From: Hormiphora californensis
Lineage: Eukaryota; Ctenophora; Tentaculata; Cydippida; Pleurobrachiidae
Direction: 5' to 3'
Assembly (NCBI GenBank): GCA_020137815.1
Contig: CM035352.1
Coordinates: 393,675-457,674, forward strand
DNA: 64,000 bases
Under the pieces are notes generated by a model. That model ran no database searches. It was not told where the DNA came from and saw only the letters and a list, made by a program, of their open reading frames with translations. Positions within the stretch are counted from its first letter, which is position 1. Every line of letters begins with the position of its first letter. Made by a program: the position numbers and the translations under genes. Below, piece after piece: positions 25,794 to 37,773 of the stretch.

Positions 25794-26387
25794 TCACTGT
25801 ACCCGTTGGCTGTATTTCGTTATCACCTGGAGTCCCATGTATGGGCGTAACTCATGAGTGAAAGAAGTTTTCTGAGAAGGGATGTTCTGTTCAGAGTGTA
25901 TAAGTGGATGACGTGATGAAGTGGCATACACTTGGCTAAAGACCACACCACCACACGCTTGCATTTCTGCTCCTGATTCTTCCGAGTCGACGCTCTTTTG
26001 GAGCTTGGTTTCATCCGCAAAGGATTTAAATTTGCTGTGGATTACTTGGCGTTGGAGATCAGCTACGTAGATGATAAAAGGGATTGGTCCAAGTACGGTC
26101 CCTTGAGGTACCCCACTTTTGACAAGCTCGAAGTTCGATTTTTCTCCTTCAACAGTTACTGTTTGGTACTGTTTGGTACAGAAAGGAAGTCTTTTATTCA
26201 AATTAGTACTTTCCCTTTAATTCCTAGCTTTTCCAGCTTGGCAAGAAGAATGGCATGGTGTCAACTTGACACGGTCAAAGGCTTTGGAATTATAGTCCAA
26301 ATAGATTACATCGACTTCGTTCCCGCTGTTTGTAAGCTCTCGAAAGATTCTGTCCATGTGATCAAGTAACTGTGTGAGGCAGCTGTC
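25794..26387 (-). pseudogene. LINE reverse transcriptase fragment, unit 3
   Basis: Same as unit 1, without the single-base deletion of unit 2. FADE replaces FADD and the upstream palm region is in other frames. Confidence 0.85.
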
Positions 26388-26458
26388 ATACTACAATCTT
26401 CTTCTTCAAAATTAACCACCACGGGTACGGACTAAATTTCCTTTGATCACCCCTATTC

Positions 26459-27943
26459 GTGAGTAAACATGCTCTCAGTAATAAGAATTCTCAAATGGCT
26501 CACTATCTCTTCGCCTGTCCCACGAACCACTATCCCTGTCACTTTCCCAGCGTACAAAACAGCATTTTCATGGGATGTGCCCCTAGTCCCATAGCAGCAG
26601 TGGTGAGAGTTTTTATGTTCGAGAGAGCCACCCTCTACACCGACGTATCGTACTTGCCTATTCTAAATGGGCGGTACATTGATGATGCCTGTACCGTATG
26701 TTATACGAGAGAGGAGGCAGTGTGTTTCTTTGATAAGATAGGTGAGCAGGATCCGGACCATCTTATCAAATGGGAGGTTGACTTTCCAGAGGGTGATGAC
26801 TTTGTACCTTTCTTGGGTACTCCCGGTGCCCGGATATTGCAAATACCCAAGAGATTAATGCCCTTAATTTGGCAGCAAATCAAGGGCGAGGCAGCAAATT
26901 GATCTAACCGGTGACCTTTTTTAGATAACTAATTGATAAGATTATGCTGCCAGCAGCAATTGGACCGATCGCGGACTGCCATCGGACACATTTCGATTCA
27001 CGAGGCAGCAAATCGGCAGCAAATTGAAAAAATTTTGGCAGCAAAATTGACACGTGAAATCCGTATTTATTGAACATTTTTATAATCCGGGCACCGGGTG
27101 GGTACTAACATCCGGGTCACCGAATCTGGGGAGGTGCAGACGCGTTTCTACCGCAAGGAGGCTCGCAAGAATATCACACTGCACGCGAACAGTCACCACC
27201 CTATTTCCACTAAAATCCAAACTGTCCGTAATTTCTACGCCACAGCGAGGCTAAGTGCATCAGATTCGGAACAAGAGGAGGCATCCCTGAGAATAGTGGA
27301 CAACCTGCTGATTGCTAATGGGTACCAGAACCCTCGTCAGTTCGCACAACAACAGAGCTGTCGTTTGTACCAGGGTCAGAAGCAGCAGGTGGAGGACTGT
27401 GTTATTTTGAAACTGCCTTACATCTCTGAATCATTTTCATTATCGATCCAGAAGTTTATCTCTAGCCGCTCTCTTCCTATCAAAACAGTATTTACTCCAG
27501 GTACCAAGCTACGTAACATCTTCTGTAGCTCACGGCCCCTTGACAATGGAGCAGCTTACTGTGGGGGGAGATCATGTAAAATATGTCCACGGCTAGAGGG
27601 GGAGAGGAACTGCCAGGTGACTGCTCCAGTATACCGGATTACCTGTAACATCTGTAAAGAGATCTACATCGGGGAAACGGGGAGAACAGCTAAAGACCGC
27701 TTTGGAGAACATCTCCGGTATGCCACCTCCCCTACGTTGAAATCTTACTCGGAGATGGCACTCGCAGTGCACTATAAACAGTTTCATAATAAGACAGTAC
27801 CTGATTTGATTTTTGAGATTATTACAACAGAGTCACGTATCTTATATAGAAAGATTATAGAAGCATATTATATTAACAGAGAGAAGCCTACTATTAATTT
27901 AAAAGAAGAGTTGACTGATCTATCTAGATTCCTTATTTCTTAA
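26459..27943 (+). pseudogene. Penelope-like RT/GIY-YIG, unit 3, most complete
   Basis: After the MITE at 26822-27098 a single open frame (27098-27943, 281 codons) joins the end of the RT to the GIY-YIG domain without the deletion of units 1 and 2. The linker, absent in the other copies, contains RSLPIKTVFTPGTKLRNIF and a Cys/His-bearing segment CGGRSCKICPRL. This is the reference state for the linker. The RT N-terminus is still missing. Confidence 0.88.
26822..27098. mobile_element. hAT-type MITE, unit 3
   Basis: Same insertion as at 23556-23832, same target site and same TGGGTACT duplication, differing by about one base. It was therefore copied with the unit and did not insert twice. Confidence 0.9.
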
Positions 27944-28249
27944 TATTATCCGTTTTTAGTATTTTCTAACGGCCATATTGGTCATCGAGTATTTTTAGCT
28001 AGATATCTTTTTGAGCAGTCGCGTGATTCCTATCTTATTTCACTATCTGATCTTATTTCTTTACTATTTAAACCCCGTTTATTTCCTAGTCTTTACTTTT
28101 TGTTTTATAATTTTTCCAGTCCCGCGTGTAGTTTTTCAACTTTTTACTATTTCACTAAATTAGCTTAGCTTTAGAATTTTCCAGTAATTTTTATTTTACG
28201 ATTGGTATGTGTACAGTTTTTCTAACATGTGTATTCCGTATATTATAGC

Positions 28250-28274
28250 CTGAAGATGGTGCTGTGCACCGAAA
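28250..28274 (+). ncRNA. Hammerhead-like core, unit 3
   Basis: Same sequence as at 21639-21663: CTGAAGA, GGTGC/GCACC stem, GAAA. See that entry. Confidence 0.4.
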
Positions 28275-28437
28275 TGTATAGCGTTATTCTACAATAAAAT
28301 CTACGTCTACTCATTTGTCCAGCCGGAAGGAGAAAACAAAACTTCCTCACAGCATTTTTGAGTATAAATTGTTAGTTTTGGACGCTGGGATTCCCAGCCT
28401 GGGAACGACGCATAGGGCGGGCGCTTTGCATGTGGTC

Positions 28438-28476
28438 AATATGAATATGAATATGAATATGAATATGAATATGAAC
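28438..28476. repeat. (ATGAAT)n microsatellite
   Basis: Six tandem ATGAAT units directly after the array's right flank. The stretch 28477-28760 shows nothing recognisable. Confidence 0.9.
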
Positions 28477-28764
28477 TTCACAATTTATATCAAGTCAATA
28501 TAAGAAAATATATGACTCTCCCGCTCTTACACTATACGTATAAAATATAGTTAAAAATTAAGTACATTAATATACGCTACTAGGCCGAGGCTAATAGCAC
28601 AACAGCAGTTACCTAAAGCGGGACAAACACACACAGACGAACCAATGAGACGGGTAACAATGAGCTGAGAGCTAAACGGACAGATAGATTTAACCAGGTT
28701 TAATAAATTACTAAAATCGAAAAGAAAAAGGCGAATAAGTTAGTTAAAAATACGGTAGTTACAA

Positions 28765-28875
28765 AACACCACCACACATACACACACACACACCGACACA
28801 CACACACACACACCGACAAACACACAGAACTCACACTCAAACTCACACTCACACTCACACTTATACCCCAACACC
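28765..28875. repeat. CA-rich microsatellite
   Basis: Imperfect CACACA and CTCACA repeats. From 28876 to 29339 I see no supported feature. Confidence 0.8.
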
Positions 28876-29339
28876 CAAAAAATAAAGACATACACAAAAC
28901 ACAAATAAGTTAAGTTAAATAAGTTAATTAAAAAATGGTCATCTCACAAGAGAACACAAAGGTGCACACACAAACGGACACAGCACACCTAGACTACTTG
29001 GAAACAGTAAATCATGTTCAGCACACACATAATCGTTTACATAAAAATCGTTTACATAAAAATAGTAAGATTGTCATTGATAAACACATACTTATCATCA
29101 CTTTCGAAGTGTTCATTTACAGTCTGCAGGAATAACTGCACTTTCAGCCGTTTTCGTAACGGTACACGTTTCTTGTAACTGTTTTCTCCTGGCCCATACT
29201 CGGCCAATTCTCGACTACCCTCAGACTCTACTCCACATCTCAGTTGCCAAGATCCTACTAACCCATACACCCACCACACACAAACGAACAAGAATACGCA
29301 CTCAAAAAACCCTAGCTCTGAACAATATGTGGAGGACGT

Positions 29340-29935
29340 CTCTCCTAACTCGGGATGGTGGTGAAGTAGGACGGATGGTGGAGGATAGGAGTGATGGTAC
29401 TGTCTAGGACAGCTGATAGAGGATAGGAACAGGATGATGGAGGATAGGATGGATGGTGAAGGATGGATGGTGGAGGATAGGAAGGATGGTGGGGGATTGG
29501 ACGGATGGTGGGGGATTGGACGGATGATGGAGGATGGGAGAGATGGTGGAGGATAGGACGGGTGGTGGAAAGTTTGACGAAAGATGGAGGATAGGACGGA
29601 TGGTCGAGGATAGGACGAATGGTGAAAGGATGCGACAGATGGTGGTGGAGGATATTCCAGATCATGGTGGATGATAGGACGAATGGTGGAGGATAGGACG
29701 TATGGTGAAGGATAGGATGGATAGGATGGTGGAGGATAGAGCATATAGCATATGGTGGAGGATAGGACGAATGGTGGAGGATAGGACGAATGGTGGGGGA
29801 TAGGACGGATGGTGGAGGAAAGGACGGATGGTGGAGGATAGGACAGATGGTGGAGGATAGGACGAAAAGTGGAGGATAGGATGGATGGTGGAGGATATGA
29901 TAGTGGTTGAGGATAGAATCTATGAAAGGATTCAG
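29340..29935. repeat. Minisatellite, about 19-bp unit GGATGGTGGAGGATAGGAC
   Basis: About thirty imperfect head-to-tail copies over 600 bp. The minus-strand frames through it read Pro-Ser-Tyr-rich repeats (SYPPPSILHHP) and lack any start or splice context, so they are not annotated as protein. Confidence 0.92.
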
Positions 29936-30027
29936 AGGTCAGGATTCAGGAGGTCAGAGGAAATCGAAAGATCATTCAGGTTACGATCATACTAGGTATT
30001 GTATGTATGATATCATAGGAACGGAAG

Positions 30028-32103
30028 TTAGCCATAGGCAATGTTGAACAGGTGAGTCTTCAGTGATTTCTTGAATGTTGCTACAGACTCTGATTTCCTG
30101 ATTAATTTTGGAAGTCTGTTCCAGAGTTTAGGTGCAGCAATGCTAAATGCTTTCTCGGTAACCTTGTACTTGCAGTGGTACTCCTCTAATCTTGTGTCAT
30201 CGTCATCTACTCTGAGTTTCTTGGACTTCGCCTGCCTCTTCTGGATCATCTCAGTGATGTAGCATGGAGATTTACCATTAAGTGCATTGTATACCATTAG
30301 GCACATTTTGTACTTGATGCGTTGGTTGATTGGAAGGAAGTGGGATTTCTTTCTCAATTCGGTTACACCTCTTCTGCTGCGCTGACCGTATATAAATCGT
30401 GTGGCCGCGTTTTGGAGTACTTGGAGACGTTTTATATCGGATTCCTTCGAACCAAGGAGTAGGGCATTACAGTAATCGATCCTGGAGTGTATCAGGGTGT
30501 TGACAAGAAGAGTCTTCTGGTTCTTGTTTAGCTTACTAGCTATCCTCCACATGTTTACCAACTGTAGATTGCCCATCTGGACTATCCGTGTTACATGCTT
30601 GGTCATGTTTAGCTCTTTATCAAATATTACTCCCAGGTTCTTGGCTACTTCAGTTACAACTGTATCCTCATCTTCTGTTATGGCGACTGTATCAGGAGCT
30701 TCCGATTTATCCCATTTGTTGTTAAGTATCATGACCTCCGTCTTGTTAGGATTCAACTTGAGAAGATTTTGAGCCATCCATAGTCTAATATGAGCAACAC
30801 ATTTTTGTACCTGGCTCATAGCTGAAATTAGGTTTTCAGGCACAAAAGATATAGAGAGCTGTGTATCATCTGCGTACATATGTATCTTTAGATTGTATAG
30901 CTGAGCAATCTTCTCCAGGTCACGGGTGTAGAGTATGAAGAGAAGGGGCCCCAATATCGATCCTTGAGGGACTCCGATTTTGATGGTCGTGGTAGCAGAT
31001 TCGTTCGGTCCGATCTTCACTATCGCAGTTCTATCATTCAAATAAGACTCTATCCATTTGAGAACTCTGCCAGTGATTCCATAGTCTTGCTGTAGACGTT
31101 GAATGAGCTTAGAGTGAGATATAGTATCAAAAGCTGCCGATAGATCGAGCAGCACAAGGATCACTTTTGTTTTCTTGTCCATCTGTATTAGAGTGTCGTT
31201 TACGATCTTCAAAGTTGCAGTCTCACAGCTATGGTGTGAGCGATACGCAGACTGAACCTTGCTAAAAAGTCCATTGCTCTCAATGTGCTCAGTGAGTTGA
31301 TCGGCAACACATTTTTCTAGGATCTTGGACACAAAGGAGAGATTAGAGATCGGTCTGTAGCTACTGAGCTCGTCTGGGTCCAGTTCTTTGTTTTTCAAGA
31401 AGGGCCGGATAACAGCGGATTTTAAGTTGGCTGGAACCACTCCGTCCGATAGACTACCGTTCACAATCTTAGAGATAATGGGGACGAGTTCTGTCAGAGA
31501 ACCACCTACCATGGTGGATGGAATAGGGTCGAGAGGACAGTGTTTCTTGTTCATGCTCCGAACAGTTGATACAAGTTCGGCGTCAGACACTGTCCTAAAC
31601 TTGGAGAGTACCGGGCAGTTATGAGCAGATAGTTCATGGGGAATAGTTGGCAGATCAGCTGAGTAAGCAGGGTCCTCTTTAATTGTCTCATAAATCTTCT
31701 CGATCTTGGATTTAAAGTAGTCCATCATCTTGTCTGGAAGCTTCTCAGGCTCATCTGTGGTTGGTAACTGCTTTGGAACTTTCTCTTTGCCAAGAAGATA
31801 GTTAAGGATCTGATAGATAGCAGCAGGATTACCTTCAGCGGCTTCAAGGCGTATTTGGAAGAACATTCTTCTGGCTCGAGTGAAAACAAGCTTTGCAGCA
31901 CGGATTTCAGTGATAAACTCCTTCTCTGCATCTAGCACTTTGTCGTGGGGGACGGGTTTGCCCTTGTTTTTCTTTTGTAGGGCTTGTTTAAGGGTTTTCC
32001 TGTATCTTCGCTCAGCCTTCCTTCGCCTTCTAAGGGCATTGTAGCACTCTTGGTTAAACCACTGTGGTTTGCTGGAGAGCACCAATGCGGGAAGGATTTG
32101 CAA
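30028..32103 (-). pseudogene. LINE ORF2 with intact RT frame, CR1/jockey group, 5'-truncated
   Basis: A 691-residue uninterrupted frame. The order is a basic N-terminal linker (RRRRKAERRYRK), then RT motifs SSYRPISNLSFVSKILEK, VLLDLSAAFDTI (motif A), IGVPQGSILGPLLFILY (motif B), IHMYADDTQLSI (catalytic YADD, motif C), LKLNPNKTEVMIL (motif D) and the C-terminal LWNRLPKLIRKSESVATFK. The AP endonuclease that should precede the RT is missing, so this is a 5'-truncated insertion, although the RT frame has stayed open and all catalytic residues are present. The 3' end is at the left side, next to the minisatellite. Confidence 0.9.
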
Positions 32104-32228
32104 ATACTACTGAGCACTGAGCCTACTACTACTACTACTGAGCACTGAGCCTATTGCAGGGACGCAGCTGGGCTTTGGTACCGGAGTTGTGGTCATTTTA
32201 AGAAATTTCAGAAAACTTTTAAAAAACT

Positions 32229-32510
32229 CCCTAAAAAAGTTCAGTATTTACACAGAGTTTACACAGTCTTTACTCAGTCGTTACACCCAGAGCGGCGCGG
32301 GCGCTCTGGGTGTAACGACTGCGTCTTTCGCACTCGATTTGCAGCGTTTTCGGAAACTTTTTTCGCCGCAGCGCTCAATTTTGTCAATTGTGCAGCACAC
32401 AATCCAATATTTTCTTGGAAAAAGCCACTGTGCGCAGCACGCGCCGCTCTGGGTGTAACGACTGAGTAAAGACTGTGTAAACTCTGTGTAAATACTGAAC
32501 TTTTTTAGGG
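32229..32510. mobile_element. 282-bp element with perfect 71-bp inverted repeats
   Basis: 32229-32299 and 32440-32510 are exact reverse complements, starting CCCTAAAAAAGTTCAGTATT. Inside the left arm CAGTCGTTACACCCAGAGCG is followed after seven bases by a further inverted copy, so the left end can also fold on itself. The interior encodes nothing. Flanks show ACTCCCT and GATCCCT, and a clean target duplication is not certain. It sits about 125 bp upstream of the LINE frame. Confidence 0.85.
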
Positions 32511-33752
32511 ATCCCTAGGGAACATCAACAGGCAGTTAATACATTGAGCGCGCACGGTGCAAACAACTGCGCGTGCTAGTTCGCGTTGTATTTATCTCAT
32601 TTCACGCGTCCGCTCAGTATCAAATCAACGCATGGTGTCGATGCGCGGCGCAACTACTTTGCGCGGTCGATTCTTAAAGAAAGAACACCGCGCCTTCCAA
32701 GTTGTCTCATTTGGTCCTGAAATTCTAACTCCCTTGATGACATGGGCACCGGCCGGTACCTCGTTCACCAGGAGCCATCCCTTTCGGTGACTCACAAGAC
32801 ACTGCACAAATAAAACTCTTTGCGTCTAGTTGACCCCGGAAATGAACCATTTATTTTAAACACTATTAAGCGGTATATGAAATGTTATGATTGAACTGAA
32901 TTGATTCAAGAGCGTTTATCTTCCTAAACTGCATTTTGCAGTTGCTGTTGCCCTTTCCATTTTCGATTCATGATCATGCTTAGAAATCTATCAACTCTCT
33001 ATTCACAGGATATCAAATAGATTTTATGAACGATTCACCGGGCGTTCTTGGTTGGAATAGCGTAGTATCACAATGATTCCCTGAGTCGTGAGATTTTACA
33101 GGCAGCTACTGCACGGCATGCGATGATATATGCAAATCTTCCCCTTTTCCCCCTTTAATACGATTTCCCAGACATTAAATGTGCATTACATATCGATGAT
33201 GTAATAGGATCCCTGCCTCTTTAAGTAACCCCGCCCTTAGGCCATCGATACTTTCAGAGCAAAATATATTATCTCTATATATACCCTGCTAACTTAAATA
33301 ATGCGCCAGTGGCGAGAAGTCCCACTAGCGCGCTCTCGATAACCAGCCAGTCCAGCGGCAGATTATTTCCCACTGGCAGGTTATTTATTTTTAACTCCTA
33401 TGTTACATTCAAAGTGTGTGTAAATGATCAGTTCTTACTGAAATACAGAGGGAACACTGTTTGGAAGAGTTACACACTAAATTGGAGAGAAAGAAACAAC
33501 ACATTCCGTCAATTACTCTCTCTTTATCTTCCCTTTTGTTTCACTATCTCAATTCCTCTGTGTTATGTCTGGCATGCCCCATATCTTGTTATTTCTTTCT
33601 CTCTCTCCTTAGTAACTGTTACCAAACAATGTACACTCAATTGAGAGATGTTTTTGACTGTTTCTCAGTTCTCTTTGTGTGTTTTGATTAGTGTTCTCTC
33701 TCTTGTTAGTGTGTAATACTTGAAACAAACAACTAAAGCAGGGTATATAACC
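32511..33752. other. Unassigned sequence
   Basis: No gene recognised. A minus-strand frame at 32625-32807 (LLVNEVPAGAHVIKGV) has a normal residue mixture but no detectable family and no clear splice partner. Around 33300-33390 GCCAGTGGCGAGAAGTCCC and CCCACTGGCAGGTTATT form a weak inverted repeat. Confidence 0.35.
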
Positions 33753-33940
33753 CATAAACTCTGACCAATGGCACGTTATTGGTTTAAACCCCTCCGCCTC
33801 TCCCTCGGCTACGCCTCAGGATCGTCGTCGTGATTTAAACCAGTTTATCCGCCACTGGCGGATAAACTACAGCTACCTTCTCCCAGCGGCGCGCTGGGAG
33901 AAAGGTATCTGAAATAACGTGCCAGTGGCCAGAGTTTATG
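33753..33940. mobile_element. 188-bp MITE with 28-bp inverted repeats
   Basis: The ends CATAAACTCTGACCAATGGC... and ...GCCAGTGGCCAGAGTTTATG pair over 28 bp with two mismatches. The interior holds a second inverted pair (CCAGTTTATCCGCCACTGGC / GGCGGATAAACT). Non-coding. Confidence 0.75.
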
Positions 33941-34149
33941 CCTCATATATATATTATCATTCTCTATAGACTTTAGAATTTAATTCTAGATTATATGTGG
34001 GCAAATAGCACGGAAGAAAATCTTCACCGCAGCTGAATTAGTAAAGCATGTTATAATAGTGGTGTATTGTACTACCGCCATGGTCCCGCACTGTGTAGGT
34101 GTAATTTCCGTGGATTCCATGCAATGATAAACAACTCATTCACTCTATT

Positions 34150-34322
<173 letters not shown>

Positions 34323-34414
34323 CCAGTACTAGAAAGTGGATTGCAGCTGCAGGAAGAATGGTAGTCAAGGCAAAGATGTATATCTCTCTCTCCAACTTGG
34401 AGAGAGAGATATAT

Positions 34415-34572
34415 GTGCTATAACACCGGTGTGTATCTGTATATTGCGCCCCGCGCGGGGCGCGATATGCACGCATATCGGCTCCTTGCGGAGCAAGGAG
34501 ACGATATGCAATATATCGCCCCGAACGTAGTGAGGGCGATATATTTGATACACATAAGGTGTTATAGCATAT
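34415..34572. repeat. GC-rich compound hairpin
   Basis: The ends TGCTATAACACC and GGTGTTATAGCA are inverted. Between them lie several short self-complementary blocks (GCGCCCCGCGCGGGGCGC, CTCCTTGCGGAGCAAGGAG). Just outside, TATAACGCCCACTGC (34568-34583) is inverted at about 35070-35085, suggesting a larger inverted-repeat element of about 520 bp. Non-coding; class unknown. Confidence 0.55.
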
Positions 34573-34599
34573 AACGCCCACTGCAAGCAAGGAGAGAAC

Positions 34600-35482
34600 A
34601 ACACTAATCCCCTTTCAAGTTTTTCAACTCAATTTGACAAACTATTCAACATCATCAAAGTTTCACAGTTTAACAACAAATAATGACACAGCGAGAGAGA
34701 GGCAACACAACTCATGTCAACCTTTCAAATATGTTCCCTTTTCAACTCCAGACATGTCTAGACATGTCTAGACACTCACACACACACAAGCGAACTATTG
34801 GGTGCTAATTAAATAGAGAGAGATAACGATTACCAATGTCTCTCTTGTCTCTCTCTCTCTTGTCGCCATTCTGCCGCCCCTTGTTGTGTCAATCTCTCTC
34901 TATTTGCAACAGTGTGTACACACAAACAAAAGAAAGGGTTTTCACACCTTTTTGGGCGAATTCTTGCGTGTAATAAACTGCACTTTTATAGCGGGAGTTA
35001 TGAGATTTATCACTTCGGGTTCAGTCATATCAGCCCGCTACCGCGCGGGTGTTATTTCTCCAAAAAATGCGCAGTGGGCGTTATACATCTTGGAGACTCC
35101 AAGAGACCCTTGCCCATACACACAGTGCACACATCCAAGCATCCCCTCTTGAAGATGGAATAGTTTATTAGATTGCCCCCCCCCCCCCCAGTGTACCAAT
35201 TTCCTCCTCCACAAACAAATAGCCAACTAAATACACGTGGTGTGGGTGGTCTGGGAAAAACAGTGTTCGCATGTATAACACATATATCATATTTATTTTC
35301 CTTTTTTGTGTCCTGGGCGTTATGCAAAAATGGTAAAACAATGTCTTTCTCTGTTATAGTGGACTCATATAGAAATTGTCTCTTGGTGTCTTGGGCCAGC
35401 GCAAGCCAACGACAAATCATCTTTTCTCTCTCTCTCTCAATTAGCCCAACGCTTGTCTCGACATTCTCACTGTCCTTTTAGT
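34600..35482. other. Unassigned sequence
   Basis: Contains short TC/CA tracts, an inverted partner of the 34568 repeat near 35070-35085 and a run of 14 C at about 35177. No gene seen. Confidence 0.4.
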
Positions 35483-37588
35483 CTACAAATACCATTCCTG
35501 ATCCTTTCCATTGGGGGTCAGTTCGCTGAACTCATCCTGGCCTCCGAACTCATCTGCAGGAACTGGAGCCCCCTCCTTGGTCTCCTCCAGCTTGTAGCTA
35601 CCCTTATCCCTGAAGTGGAACCGGTACCCCACATACAGCAAGATGATAACGATTATGATGGCTGAGATGACCACAACTATAACAATAGTTATTATAGACT
35701 TGTTCTCTTTGTCCCTGTTGTCTGTCCCTGTTGCTGTCTTCTCCTGTACTGGATCGATATTGTCATTCACTGTGTAATCCTCCACATTATTATCATCCTT
35801 CTCTTCTTCCTCTTCTTCTGTATCTTCCTCCTTTTCGGGTGTCTCAGGGTCTTTCTTGGGCTCAGTAGCAACTATGTCATCACTTTGTGGCTCAGTAGCA
35901 ACTATGTCATCACTTTGTGGCTCAGTAGCAACTATGTCATCACTCTGTGGCTCCGTAGTTTCTACCACTTTGTTTGTAACAATGATCTCTCCCTCTGTAG
36001 TAGCTATTGGTACTGTCTCGGTGGGGCATACCACCTCCTCACCTCCACAGTCCTCTCCAATGTGAAACTTCACTCCCTCGGTCAGGGTGAATCCTGTGTT
36101 ACAAATGGTATCAAGATCTAGCAGATCGACACCAGGTAAAGCCAGGATTGAAAAACAGCCCTTGATATTGGAAACAGTGACTTTGGACATCAGCATCGTC
36201 TTCCTTTCTTCAATTGGGTTCAGGATCTGTGAAGTACCTGGGGGGTGATACTATTATTGTTTGTTGGGCATGGTGTACCCTCTCTTCTTGGGAAGAGCCC
36301 CCGAACTAGACGTAGCACACAATAACGTGAGAGAGTACAGCTCAGGAGGGAGAGAAAGAGAGGGGGTATCATTGTAGGAGGGAGAGGAAGAGAGGGGATA
36401 TCATACCCAAGTTGGGAATTACCCAACATTGTTTGGAGGTTCAAGATCTGTGAAGTATATGGTGGGTAGTGGGATATAATAGCGTGGTACGTCACACACA
36501 TGTAGAGTGGTACGTCACACACATGTACATAATAACATTTGTCTCCTACTAGGGTAATACTGCAGTGTTCCTTAGCAAAGCACATGTTTAGTAGCAGTAA
36601 ATGATAACAGTATACATGTGTTTACTAAGGAACACTGCGAATTATCAACATTTTAGTAAAGCCAGCTATACTTAGTACTTACAATAGAAAGAGTCAAGAC
36701 CCTCAATGGCTAGAGCAAATGTAGTGTTAGTTTTCTCCCATATGATCTCTCTCTGGTCTAGGTCGGCACCCTGGGTAGTCAAACAGAACGCGCCATCTGC
36801 CTGTGCTCCTGGATTACTTAGACCTGTTAGAAATCTAGATATAGGTTTGTATAGGTAACAGTGGGTAACACTTAACAGTGGGTAACAATGGGTAACAGTG
36901 GGTAATGGTGGGTAACACTTAACAGTGGGTAACAGTAGGTAACAGTGGGTAACAATGGGTAACAGTGGGTAATGGTGGGTAACAGTAGGTAATAGTGGGT
37001 AACACTTAACAGTGTGTAACAGTACCTGTATGTAGAGATACAGTCATGATATTCCCTTGGAAACTGTCAGTACTTTTCACTATTACTAAATCAAACATCG
37101 TATCAGTCTCATCCCGGGCTGACTCTATGAATATCAACTCAGTTTCTGAAAAGGAGTAATTGCTGTGTAAAAAACGAAAAGGGGATCGAGCTAGGCAAGG
37201 ATGATACTTGAGAAGTGTATTACTTACCACTATTGACCCAGACTTTATTTTTGAATTTCTCCTCAAGATCCAGCTTAAAATGAAGTTTAGCAAAGGTGTA
37301 GTCAAATGGAGTTGGGTATGTGTAAACTAAGGAGTCTTTAGATCGTGAAAATGATACCGAATCTGAAAGGTTTTTATTTGATATTTATTATCATTTATTA
37401 CCTGAGCTAATAATGAAGAATTAAATTTTAATTGATCTTGATAATATCAGAAATGAGTAGCCAATCAGAAATCAGTATAGTAGTAACTAGTAACTGAAAT
37501 CACCTGCCTAGAATGTTTTAAAATGATACTTACACTGTGACGCTGCTCCTAAGAAGAGAATCTGAAGTAGAAAACATATCCGCGTCAT
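35483..37588 (-). CDS. Unrecognised 401-aa single-pass membrane protein
   Basis: Five exons on the minus strand: 37588-37534, 37362-37228, 37145-37026, 36823-36683, 36237-35483. All splice sites are GT-AG and the sum is 1206 nt. Exon 1 is a signal peptide (ICFLLQILFLGAA). Exons 2-4 encode a beta-rich, Cys-poor extracellular region (YTFAKLHFKLDLEEKF, FDLVIVKSTDSFQGN, IIWEKTNTTFALAIEG). Exon 5 adds four cysteines, then an acidic stalk with three perfect ATEPQSDDIV repeats (30-bp units, 35860-35960) and a Glu/Asp-rich run, a strongly hydrophobic helix (IVIVVVISAIIIVIILLYVG) and a cytoplasmic tail of about 45 residues ending EWYL. I do not recognise the family. The topology suggests a surface protein on a stalk. 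A relic of the exon 5 acceptor region is repeated at about 36430-36465. Confidence 0.8.
36845..37022. repeat. Minisatellite GGGTAACAGT in membrane-protein intron 3
   Basis: About 17 imperfect decamers (GGGTAACAGT, GGGTAACACTTAACAGT). They fill nearly the whole 202-nt intron, running from next to the exon 3 donor to next to the exon 4 acceptor. Confidence 0.92.
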
Positions 37589-37631
37589 CCCTAAAAATAG
37601 TTATAATGTTAGCAGATTATGCCTAGTAAAA

Positions 37632-37773
37632 TTAGGGTTTGGTAGCTTAGTGGTTTATAGCTCCGAGCATGTCTCTTTGGAGGTCCCTGGTTCAATTCCC
37701 GGTCAAACCCAGTATTTTTCGATTTTCTTCCCTATTTAATTCTTGCTCTGAACTCATTATTCAGAAATTAGGA
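37632..37773 (+). mobile_element. tRNA-headed SINE with 27-bp direct repeats
   Basis: The head has tRNA features: GGGTTTG/CAAACCC acceptor-like ends, A box GGTAGCTTAGTGG and B box GGTTCAATTCC. The anticodon loop is the wrong size and the T stem has a mismatch, so it is not a working tRNA. The element is bounded by direct repeats of 27 bp (37605-37631 and 37774-37800, AATGTTAGCAGATTATGCCT...) with one mismatch, as expected for a LINE-mobilised insertion. No poly-A tail. Confidence 0.75.

Larger units (their letters stand above)
18799..28392. repeat. Tandem triplication of a 3.0-3.3 kb LINE plus Penelope-like unit
   Basis: Unit 1 is 18799-21780, unit 2 is 21781-25045, unit 3 is 25046-28392. 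The units are nearly identical, head to tail, joined at CCCATATGCGC. The outer borders also show CCCA (18799, and about 28391), so the duplication used a short microhomology. Unit 1 lacks a 277-bp MITE that units 2 and 3 carry. Units 1 and 2 share an internal deletion that unit 3 lacks. Each unit contains a (CAAAT)n LINE 3' end at its left, a minus-strand LINE RT fragment, then a plus-strand Penelope-like RT-endonuclease fragment. Confidence 0.9.

Noticed and set aside
29052-29744. Pro/Ser/Tyr-rich 230-codon frame on the minus strand
   Set aside because: Almost wholly the 19-bp minisatellite; its non-repeat end is not similar to any family I know.
37633-37712. Functional tRNA gene
   Set aside because: A and B boxes are good, but the anticodon loop has eight bases, the T stem is mismatched and the unit is flanked by long direct repeats, so a SINE is the better call.
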